Source of the DNA: SLLW01 sp964388615
GTDB lineage: Bacteria; Bacteroidota; Rhodothermia; Balneolales; Natronogracilivirgulaceae
Length of the DNA stretch: 6,701 bases
Direction: 5' to 3'
Assembly (NCBI GenBank): GCA_964388615.1
Contig: CAYMBG010000121.1
Span: 1 to 6,701 of the forward strand
Position numbers and translations under genes: made by a program
The notes under the pieces: generated by a model
Databases searched by the model: none
The model's input: the letters and a program-made list of their open reading frames with translations, nothing else
What the model was told of the DNA's origin: nothing
Shown: positions 1 to 6,566 of the stretch, piece by piece
Layout: each line of letters begins with the position of its first letter
Position numbering within the stretch: the first letter of the stretch is position 1

Positions 1-2092
1 CAGGCCAGGTAAAGCTATCATCGGTAACCAGGTCATCCAGTGTTCGCAGCTGGATTTTCGAATTCCCAAACGAGTGTGCCATGAACCCGTAAATGGCATC
101 GAGTGTTGCCCCTACTTTCATATTGGCGTTGAGATCGCTGGGGATTTGGCTGTCCAGGGCTTCGGTGATAGGAGCAAAACTCAATCTGTTGCGTACCCGC
201 AAGATCCTTCCGTCCGGATCTTCCTGTGAGGCGAAAGCCCACTCTCCGTAGTCGTTGCCGGTTCCGATATCCGCCTGATTGGTATTGACAACGGCATCTT
301 CGAACTTCACAATCATCCCTTCGTAGGCACGCCCTTCGTTAAAACGGGCATCATCTATTGAAATAACAGGAATAAACGGATCCAGGTCATCGGTTGTACC
401 ATTGTGTGTGTAACTCACTTCCCCCCCGAGAAAAACATTGTTGAAGGAATTGGCTATTTCCCCACCGGTGATGGTTATTTGCTGACCTCTTTCAAGCTGT
501 AACACGTCACCGGTCGATGCAAGCGGAAGGCCCGACCATGCACCGGAACCGTCATGAACAACGACAAAACCGTCCTCTGCCCCGGATACCACCGTTGCCT
601 CGATCTGGATTCCAAATTCCTTCTCAAATTCATTTCCTGCATCAAAGGGACTGGGTCCGCGCTCGCCATCCATTGTTCGTTGAATGGTTTCAATATCCGT
701 GATCTGGTCACCGAGATACATGAAACTCATAGTAAGGGGCTCACCAAGCTGATCGAGGCTGCCATCTGTAAATGTTCCGGTGACTTCAACAGTGTCCTCA
801 TCAACAACGGATCCGGATCGGGCATTGATTTCAAATTGAACAGCTGTAAAGTCTTCAAATGCAGGGAACTCGTAACTGAAGAAGCCATCACCCTCATTGA
901 CCATAGCTTCGGATTCTGTTCCTCCACGGTTTGTATTGTACGTTAAACTGACATCCTCAATGGTCTCGCCATCGGGTCCGGTGATCCGGGCACTGACCGA
1001 TACGGTTTCATCGGGATCCGGTTCGGTATCCGATAGTTCGTAATCAGCGATAACCGGCGGGAATCCCAATACGACCAAATCGTTCGGCCAGGGTTCGCCG
1101 CTATTGGGATCTTCGTGGGTCCGTTCGCCCAGCCACCAAAGCACACCATCCTCCATGGGTACCAGTTTGAGCGCTCCTTCCTGGGGACTTTCATCAAGGC
1201 CGAAGCCGTCAAATGCCGCCCAGACAACATAGCCACTGATATCGATAATACTACCACTTGCCGGTGGCCGGAAGGGTCCGTCCTCTTCCACCCTGCGGAA
1301 GTTGTATCCCTCACGGTAACCACCCTGTGCGTCATTCCGGTCATTTCGGTAACGAAGGGAGGTATCATAATTCTGCATGGCAATCCCATCCTCATCAATC
1401 CAGTAGAAACTGGGGCGGCCGGTGTCATCAATTTCAGAGGCGATCACCTGCTGCTGCTCGAATTTTACATAAGCATTGACGTAATCGGAATAGGCTTCCG
1501 GCCGAAAACGGTAGGTACCACCGTCCTCATCGGCAACTTCATTGATATCACTCACGGAAAGTGTCATAGGCTCCAGTAACTCCCGGTACTTGGCAAACGG
1601 ATTCGCATCACCGCCAATCAACACGTTGGTAATAAACTGCTCGTTATCGGGGTCAAACTGTACGGTATTGCTGAAGAAATCATGCGTTCCCTGAAAGTCC
1701 ACAATATCGCCACGTTCAAGGGTTTCGAATGCACCTACATCACCGGCCACTACCTGCATGTACATCCCCTCCTTGCCTTGCGAATAGGCAGCCGTATCTA
1801 CTACAAAAAAGTGGATTCGGCCAATACCCAGATCATCATCTTCCTGGTCCTCTTCCGGTGTAAAGTTGGCCAGTCCGGAGCTGCGTGGGTGGGAAACCAC
1901 CATGGCGGTGAACTCAACCGGCTGGTCGGCATACGGATGTTGAGAAAACTCCAAAGTTGTCTGCGGAGGTTCTTCGTAATCATTGAGCTGATTAATCGTA
2001 ACCCGCTCATAATCCTGTGCCAAGGCACCCTGGATCCCTGTAACGGCAAACAGCAGCAGAAAAGCTGCCATGCATAGTATCGTTTTCTTCAT
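1..2092 (-). CDS. Secreted multi-OB-fold / Ig-like protein, nuclease-associated type (3' end off window)
   Basis: The frame is open from the ATG at 2092-2090 to the left edge, 697 codons without a stop or frameshift, so the C-terminus is missing. Residues 1-25 form a signal peptide (MKKTIL, hydrophobic core, ALA before QD). Four stretches resemble OB folds: about 57-175 (GDIVDFQGTHDFF), 178-312 (GSIIDISGYVVW), 490-575 (DGFVVVHDGSGAWSG, then GQQITITGGEI) and 575-690 (YEGMIVKFEDAVV, YGEWAF, YGFMAHSFGNSKIQLR). The last two match the pattern I know from the OB-fold segments beside extracellular nucleases and lamin-tail proteins (YhcR/ExeM-like). Residues about 344-440 look like an Ig-like beta-sandwich. 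No catalytic motif is visible, so a nuclease or sorting domain may lie beyond the edge. The protein is very acidic (EEDQEDDD near 80-87). It follows the 702-residue gene by 52 bp and is probably cotranscribed with it. The start has no Shine-Dalgarno but an A-rich leader, as in Bacteroidota. Reading frame and export are well supported; the function is inferred. Confidence 0.85.
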   Translation of the reverse strand, partial: MKKTILCMAAFLLLFAVTGIQGALAQDYERVTINQLNDYEEPPQTTLEFSQHPYADQPVEFTAMVVSHPRSSGLANFTPEEDQEDDDLGIGRIHFFVVDTAAYSQGKEGMYMQVVAGDVGAFETLERGDIVDFQGTHDFFSNTVQFDPDNEQFITNVLIGGDANPFAKYRELLEPMTLSVSDINEVADEDGGTYRFRPEAYSDYVNAYVKFEQQQVIASEIDDTGRPSFYWIDEDGIAMQNYDTSLRYRNDRNDAQGGYREGYNFRRVEEDGPFRPPASGSIIDISGYVVWAAFDGFGLDESPQEGALKLVPMEDGVLWWLGERTHEDPNSGEPWPNDLVVLGFPPVIADYELSDTEPDPDETVSVSARITGPDGETIEDVSLTYNTNRGGTESEAMVNEGDGFFSYEFPAFEDFTAVQFEINARSGSVVDEDTVEVTGTFTDGSLDQLGEPLTMSFMYLGDQITDIETIQRTMDGERGPSPFDAGNEFEKEFGIQIEATVVSGAEDGFVVVHDGSGAWSGLPLASTGDVLQLERGQQITITGGEIANSFNNVFLGGEVSYTHNGTTDDLDPFIPVISIDDARFNEGRAYEGMIVKFEDAVVNTNQADIGTGNDYGEWAFASQEDPDGRILRVRNRLSFAPITEALDSQIPSDLNANMKVGATLDAIYGFMAHSFGNSKIQLRTLDDLVTDDSFTWP

Positions 2093-2144
2093 ATTGTTAT
2101 CTGTTTCTATGTGATTGTTTTATTCCTGCGCTGGATTTGAGATG
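2093..2144 (-). other. Short intergenic spacer within the probable minus-strand operon
   Basis: The 52 bp between the stop of the 702-residue gene and the ATG of the OB-fold gene contain no hairpin and no poly-U tract. The part before the ATG is A-rich (ATAAAACAATC, then AAACAGATAACAAT on the coding strand), the usual leader composition of Bacteroidota-type genes without a Shine-Dalgarno. The absence of a terminator supports cotranscription, although a second promoter here cannot be excluded. Confidence 0.5.
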
Positions 2145-4253
2145 CTATTTAATAATGGCAAATTTTCCTCTCTGGACATGGCCGGTATCTCTGTCCCTTA
2201 CGGTAAACAGATAGAGACCCGTAGCCAGATTTTGATTGGCTTTCGTCAACAGATCCCACGAGTGCTCTCCACCAGGCAAAACTCTGTTATCACCACTATG
2301 GTCTCTGAACCAACGAATATCTCCATCATAATTTTCTGCAACATGATCCAATGTGGCTACAATATCGCCTGCCAATGTATATATTCTGATTTGCGCTCTG
2401 GCCGGAAGATTTGCAAAATTGATTTTTCGGGTAAACTCCGTCCCGCCATCCCATGCGGCGTTAATCCGGTAAGGATTGGGATAGATAAACACCTGATGTT
2501 CCGAATCGTCGCTATCGAAATTCTCATTCACGGCTGTGCCCGGAAATACTCTGACGGAGTTGGCAATCCGGCTGCTTTCGAGTGACTCAAGTCCCTCTTC
2601 GCCGGTATCAAAAGCCGTTACGGAAAACTGATACTGCCAGCCGCTGAGCATACCATCAAACTCATAGCGATACCAATATTCGGTATCATCTCCCTCAAAC
2701 GTGACGGGATCATCCAAACGTATCTCATCAAACCCGGTGCCATATCCGGTCGGGGTACCGGGTGTGTCGAACTCCCTGACCAGCTCCGGTCCAAAGGCAA
2801 TCTCCCCGGTCATATCCGCCCCTGGCCTTGACCGATATATTCGGTAGCCCTCAAAATCTACTTCACCCGAAACCGGGTCAACGGACTCTTCGGCACGTCG
2901 ATCCCAATACAAAATGGCTCTTCCCTCTTGTAGTTCAACCCTCAGTTGTGGCACAGCCGGAGGTTCCGGAACCAGGAAACGTTCTCTTTCGCCTGTTTCC
3001 GGATCCTCAAAACCCTCAAACAGCCGATAGGCCCAACCTGCCGTCTCTTTTAATAATTGCCGGGATTGGGGATTATCCAGTTGATCGGCGGTGTGGTCTT
3101 CCGGTATCAGGCCCTGAAACTCCTCTGGTTTCAACGCACTTGCAAATGCAACGTAGATGGTAAAAGATTCACCCGGCAGCACTTCGGGGACAGGTCCATA
3201 GCGATGCAGCTGAATGTAATTACCATCGGAATCCTGTCCATCTTCCCTGAGCTGATCCGAAAAAACCGTGTAATCCCAATCTTCGGAAAGCGCGTCATAA
3301 CGTTCGGTGTCGTCCTGCGGCTGATGAAAACTACCGCCTGTCTGATTGAACTTCCAGAACCGAGGTCCTACAGATGGCACCTCGTATCCGGACGCCGTCA
3401 CCTGTTCGGCATATCTCGGATGGAATTCCATATCACGGTATTCGGCGCCCATGATCATGGAAGCTCCATAGGTGTCTGTTCTTGGAAAATCTGCCGATCC
3501 GGAATCAAAGGCATACAAGGTATACAGGGAGTCAATGTATCCAACCCCGCCTTTATTAAAAAAGGCACCCCCGGTTTCGGTGGTGGTATTGATATTACGA
3601 ACAACCAAATCGGAATACATCCCGACATAAACATCCGTCCAGGTAATGCCATCCCCATCCAGATATTCATCACTATTATTGGTAATCTCGTACTTGATGA
3701 TGCTCAGTCCCTCCGAAAAACCGAAATTCCAGTTGTAGGTCTCCATCCTGACATCCGCGTACAGAGGATCCTCGTGGTTACTTATAGGAGTGCCGGAAAC
3801 AATGTTTCTGCTGTCGGAAAACTCGGCGACATAATCCTGGTGACTAACGGCATCCGGGGAGAAGAAATCACTATCAGGTAAACTGGACCGCTCCAGAACC
3901 GGCATTCCTTCATTCGTAAACTCATAACCGGATTGGCCGGTACGGGTATACCCGGATGGATTCGTAACAGCTCCTGTGGAGACGGTAGTAACGCCTTCCC
4001 GTTGTGCACCAATCCACAAACCCGCTTCAAAAAGATGCTCAGTTCCGGATCCCACCGGATATTCCATACTCGGAGCCAGACTGGGATTGTTCTGACGTCC
4101 CGGAGTCCCAATGGCCCCAATGTTGGTATACGATATTCCCAGATTGCTTACTTCTACGGTTTTTCGCTCAAATATATGTTGACCATAAGCAGAATGGCAT
4201 GTCAACAAGCTGATGGTAATAAACAGAAAGAGGGATAAAATTTTATTTGTCAT
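2145..4253 (-). CDS. Secreted T9SS type A sorting-domain protein, 702 aa, function unknown
   Basis: Residues 1-24 form a signal peptide, with likely cleavage after AYG before QH. Residues about 33-375 form a large region recalling uncharacterised secreted proteins of Balneolota, Ignavibacteria and relatives; visible landmarks are MEYPVGSGTEHLFEAGLWIG (63-82), AVSHQDYV (135-142), YEITNNSDEYLDGDG (188-202) and PGESFTIYVAFASAL (360-374). A fibronectin-III-like module covers about 434-570 (DFEGYRIYRS, then YQFSVTAFDTG). The C-terminal region from about 588 (VFIYPNPYR) through IRIYTLAGDIVATL to GLYLFTVRDRDTG and the terminal K is a type A sorting domain. This predicts passage through Sec and then T9SS, ending on the surface or in the medium. 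I see no enzyme motif, so a structural, binding or adhesive role is as likely as catalysis. The gene is first in a probable two-gene operon, 52 bp before the OB-fold gene, and is divergent from the PLD gene. The start has no Shine-Dalgarno (leader TTATCGAAAA). Export and sorting are clear; molecular function is unknown. Confidence 0.93.
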   Translation of the reverse strand: MTNKILSLFLFITISLLTCHSAYGQHIFERKTVEVSNLGISYTNIGAIGTPGRQNNPSLAPSMEYPVGSGTEHLFEAGLWIGAQREGVTTVSTGAVTNPSGYTRTGQSGYEFTNEGMPVLERSSLPDSDFFSPDAVSHQDYVAEFSDSRNIVSGTPISNHEDPLYADVRMETYNWNFGFSEGLSIIKYEITNNSDEYLDGDGITWTDVYVGMYSDLVVRNINTTTETGGAFFNKGGVGYIDSLYTLYAFDSGSADFPRTDTYGASMIMGAEYRDMEFHPRYAEQVTASGYEVPSVGPRFWKFNQTGGSFHQPQDDTERYDALSEDWDYTVFSDQLREDGQDSDGNYIQLHRYGPVPEVLPGESFTIYVAFASALKPEEFQGLIPEDHTADQLDNPQSRQLLKETAGWAYRLFEGFEDPETGERERFLVPEPPAVPQLRVELQEGRAILYWDRRAEESVDPVSGEVDFEGYRIYRSRPGADMTGEIAFGPELVREFDTPGTPTGYGTGFDEIRLDDPVTFEGDDTEYWYRYEFDGMLSGWQYQFSVTAFDTGEEGLESLESSRIANSVRVFPGTAVNENFDSDDSEHQVFIYPNPYRINAAWDGGTEFTRKINFANLPARAQIRIYTLAGDIVATLDHVAENYDGDIRWFRDHSGDNRVLPGGEHSWDLLTKANQNLATGLYLFTVRDRDTGHVQRGKFAIIK

Positions 4254-4453
4254 TTTTCGATAAGCTCTGCAACAGATATTTCTATAAAGCAGGATTTCCA
4301 GAGTAGGCGATGTGATGAATCACGGGAGACCATCCGGGATTTTTGATAGAGAATCCCATACGGAGTCATTGAAAAAGGAGATCCCATTTGCCGGTTACGC
4401 AGTGTCACAATTCGCATTTTCATATTTAATATGGTAGGCGGCAACTGGTTATA

Positions 4454-4504
4454 TCCATGTATCGATGTATATCATATGAATTACAATACATCAGCCTGTA
4501 TGGA
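4454..4504. promoter_or_regulatory. Nested AT-rich dyad, candidate operator between divergent genes
   Basis: An outer pair TCCAT (4454-4458) / ATGGA (4500-4504) flanks a perfect inner 7-bp inverted repeat, GATGTAT (4464-4470) / ATACATC (4486-4492). The inner loop is 15 nt and contains the palindrome CATATG. The left arm also overlaps a direct repeat, ATGTAT-CG-ATGTAT, at 4457-4470. The position between divergent starts suits a transcription-factor site or cruciform. The arms are short and AT-rich, so chance is a real alternative. Confidence 0.25.
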
Positions 4505-4634
4505 ACACAAGATTCAAAAAACATCGCTTTAATTCAATATCAATGAACACCTTTTTTGATTTCTTAATATTACCGTGTGAATACCTGCTCCGGGCAAAAA
4601 AAACTAAAGATTCAAACCAAAAACGATATATTGG

Positions 4635-4677
4635 GAGGACGGATCATTTTGAATAATTATCGGCCTCACCCGTCCTC
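4635..4677 (+). promoter_or_regulatory. Leader inverted repeat that would pair with a Shine-Dalgarno-like GGGAGG
   Basis: GAGGACGG (4635-4642) and CCGTCCTC (4670-4677) are perfect 8-bp complements with a 27-nt loop. The left arm includes most of GGGAGG at 4633-4638, the only good Shine-Dalgarno-like sequence near any start in the window. The loop contains an in-frame TTG at 4649 that could be an alternative start, 10 nt after that motif. The stem ends 13 nt before the preferred ATG at 4691. It may be a leader hairpin that tunes translation, or a chance repeat. Confidence 0.3.
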
Positions 4678-4690
4678 AACACTTTCGTTC

Positions 4691-6478
4691 ATGTTTACCA
4701 TTCGTCCCTGTTTCAAAAACCTCTTTTTCCCCGGATTAATCGCCCTGATCGTACCGGCAATACTCAGCGCCAATCCTTCCGGCATCGTTTCACCACCACC
4801 CTATGAAGCCAGTGCAACCGATACCAGTATCACACTTGTCTGGCAGACGGATGACCCGGCAACGGGTATTGTCCGCTTTGGCAAAACTCCCGATTATGAA
4901 AAAGGGGCTCTCGCGTCGGACCAGCTGGGTTCCAATCATGAGATAACCATCACCGGTTTGAATGCGGCTCAGATTTACCAGCTGCAAGTAGGTGCTGTTT
5001 CCGGGCCGGATACAACCTGGTCCGAAAACCAGTTTGTATCCACCTCCTCTGATCCGGAAGCGACAGGTGACATCAACGTGTATTTTAACGGAGATATATA
5101 CGATAATGCCGCCCGATGGGATGTCGCCAACGCCGGTGTTGATTTTGGAAGCAGATACACCAACCGCATTCGCAACGCCCGGCATTCTGTTGATATCACA
5201 TTTTACAACATCAGCGGATCTATCGGAGAAAGTATCAGGGATGCCCTGATTTACGCTGCCCGCTTTGGCGCCGAAGTCCGGATCGTCATGCATCACGAGC
5301 TCGGAAACCCTGCCAACAATATTCGCCAGGACCTGCTTCTGGAAGCCGAGCGACTCAATCTGCCGCTGAAAATCATCCAAAGTGATTTTGGGGATAACAC
5401 CGGACTGCCAGATAACCGGCTCATGCACAACAAGTTCGCCATCATCGATTATAAGAGTGCGGATCCCGCCGACACCTGGCTGATCACCAGTTCGTGGAAC
5501 TCCACCGACCCCGGATCGCACGAACAGTACCAGAATATGATCGAATTCCAGGATCCTGCCATTGCCGGCGGTTACCGTGCCGAGTTCAACCAGATGTGGG
5601 GAAGCGACGGTTTTGAACCCGACCCTGAAAACGCACGCTTTTCGGCAAACAAAGAGGTCGTGAATCCGACCCGTTTCTGGATAGATGATACCGAGGTGGA
5701 TATCTATTTCAGTCCCCAGGCCAATACCCAGGCGGTGATAACCGAGCACTTGAGAAATGCCAAATACGATATCGCTTTACCTACTTACCTTATTACCCAG
5801 CGGCCCTATCTGAACGCATTAGAATCTGCTGTTCAGGCCGGCAAAACCGTCCGTGGGGCGATCGGTGACCCCTCGTACAACAGGTCTTTATTCAACACCC
5901 TCTCCGATATTGCCGATGTACATGACCATGATGCCCGTTTCGGATCCGCAAATAATATGTTACTGCACCACAAAACAGCGATCATTGACGCTTCCGAACC
6001 CGGTTTCGGCGATGGACAGGTTATTGCCGGTTCGATGAACTGGTCCCGAAACGGAAATGAAAACAGCGATGAAAACACCATCATCATACGGGATGAACGT
6101 ATCACCAACTTATATTATCAGGAATTTGCGGCAAGGTACCAGGAAGCCGGCGGCACAGCCGACCTGACCGTTACCGCTTCGGATGACCCTCTTTACAACG
6201 ATCTCCCGGAAAACCTGACCCTTCACCCGAACTATCCGAACCCTTTCAATCCATCAACACTCATCTCTTTTGATTTACCTGACAGGGATGTGGTTTCACT
6301 CCACATTTATGATGCAACCGGACGCCGGATTGCAACGCTAATTGACAGTGAAGACATATCTCCGGGTTCTCATCAGATTACCTTCAACGGGGATTCGTAC
6401 GCAAGCGGACTCTATGTCTTACACCTCACGACCGGATCAGGCCATGCGGCAACTCGCACCATGATGCTGGTGAAATAG
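4691..6478 (+). CDS. Secreted phospholipase D-superfamily protein with FN3-like and T9SS sorting domains
   Basis: Numbering is from the ATG at 4691 (595 aa). Residues 1-27 form a signal peptide (MFTIRPCFK, hydrophobic core, ILSA before NPSG). Residues about 32-119 resemble a fibronectin-III/purple-acid-phosphatase-N module (ITLVWQTDDPATGIVRFGKT). Two PLD half-domains follow. The first, about 127-307, has H246-x-K248-x4-D253 and SSWN. The second, about 335-487, has H426-x-K428-x4-D433, GSMN and a following E461. Both HKD motifs are intact, so one chain can form the active site, in which histidine attacks a phosphodiester; nuclease and phospholipase are both possible. Residues about 509-595 are a type A sorting domain (HPNYPNPFNPST, then GLYVLHL and final K), predicting T9SS export. 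The frame opens further upstream, with GTG at 4577 and TTG at 4649. I prefer 4691 because a canonical signal peptide starts there and the other genes here lack Shine-Dalgarno sites, but the TTG has a GGGAGG. SSWN in place of the usual GSxN is a small deviation. A hairpin follows the stop. Confidence 0.93.
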   Translation: MFTIRPCFKNLFFPGLIALIVPAILSANPSGIVSPPPYEASATDTSITLVWQTDDPATGIVRFGKTPDYEKGALASDQLGSNHEITITGLNAAQIYQLQVGAVSGPDTTWSENQFVSTSSDPEATGDINVYFNGDIYDNAARWDVANAGVDFGSRYTNRIRNARHSVDITFYNISGSIGESIRDALIYAARFGAEVRIVMHHELGNPANNIRQDLLLEAERLNLPLKIIQSDFGDNTGLPDNRLMHNKFAIIDYKSADPADTWLITSSWNSTDPGSHEQYQNMIEFQDPAIAGGYRAEFNQMWGSDGFEPDPENARFSANKEVVNPTRFWIDDTEVDIYFSPQANTQAVITEHLRNAKYDIALPTYLITQRPYLNALESAVQAGKTVRGAIGDPSYNRSLFNTLSDIADVHDHDARFGSANNMLLHHKTAIIDASEPGFGDGQVIAGSMNWSRNGNENSDENTIIIRDERITNLYYQEFAARYQEAGGTADLTVTASDDPLYNDLPENLTLHPNYPNPFNPSTLISFDLPDRDVVSLHIYDATGRRIATLIDSEDISPGSHQITFNGDSYASGLYVLHLTTGSGHAATRTMMLVK

Positions 6479-6480
6479 CA

Positions 6481-6511
6481 AGGATTCACAACCAAAACCG
6501 GTTTGAATCCT
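6481..6511 (+). terminator. Strong 3' hairpin after the PLD gene, candidate terminator without U-tract
   Basis: Two bases after the TAG stop, AGGATTCA (6481-6488) pairs perfectly with TGAATCCT (6504-6511). After a one-base bulge (C6489), AACC (6490-6493) pairs with GGTT (6500-6503). This makes about 12 bp with a 6-nt loop. The downstream sequence (CATCAGGACCACTTTCTC) has no run of U, so it is not a classical intrinsic terminator. It may act as a terminator of the kind without a clear U-tract, as a 3'-end stabiliser of the mRNA, or as an attenuator before the next same-strand gene 55 bp further on. Confidence 0.5.
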
Positions 6512-6566
6512 CATCAGGACCACTTTCTCAGAATACCCCTGCATTAATTAACAGAAACCAACCAGA

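Larger units (their letters stand above)
4254..4690. other. AT-rich divergent intergenic region with the presumed promoters of both transcripts
   Basis: This 437-bp stretch separates two divergently transcribed secreted-protein genes, so both promoters should lie in it. It is clearly richer in A/T than the flanking genes, especially about 4420-4660. I searched by eye for the Bacteroidota -7 element (TAnnTTTG) and for sigma70-type boxes and found no convincing match. It contains a nested dyad at 4454-4504, a weak inverted repeat at 4336-4341/4352-4357 (GGGATT/AATCCC), an 8-bp inverted repeat at 4635-4642/4670-4677, and a minus-strand open frame of 57-64 codons whose stop overlaps the ATG of the 702-residue gene. 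I do not call that frame a gene. No tRNA, riboswitch or mobile-element end is visible. Confidence 0.6.

Noticed and set aside
554..2077. Several plus-strand open frames of 130-155 codons (554-946, 1115-1579, 1682-2077) and minus-strand fragments such as 943-1431
   Set aside because: All overlap the single uninterrupted 697-codon minus-strand frame, which has a signal peptide and recognisable domains. They are shadows in other frames.
2115..2585. 156-codon plus-strand open frame
   Set aside because: It is antisense to the T9SS sorting domain of the 702-residue protein and has no independent support.
3057..3881. 274-codon plus-strand open frame inside the 702-residue gene
   Set aside because: It is antisense to the conserved middle of a well-supported secreted protein. 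The translation is low-information (Ile/Gly/Arg-rich) and typical of a shadow frame.
4336..4357. GGGATT/AATCCC inverted repeat in the leader of the 702-residue gene
   Set aside because: Only six pairs with a 10-nt loop, easily expected by chance in a 437-bp region, and no U-tract or other signal accompanies it.
4790..5749. 319-codon open frame on the minus strand opposite the PLD gene
   Set aside because: It lies wholly antisense to a gene with clear domains and HKD motifs. Its translation has no signal peptide or recognisable motif and reads like the complement of Asp/Gly/Asn-rich codons.
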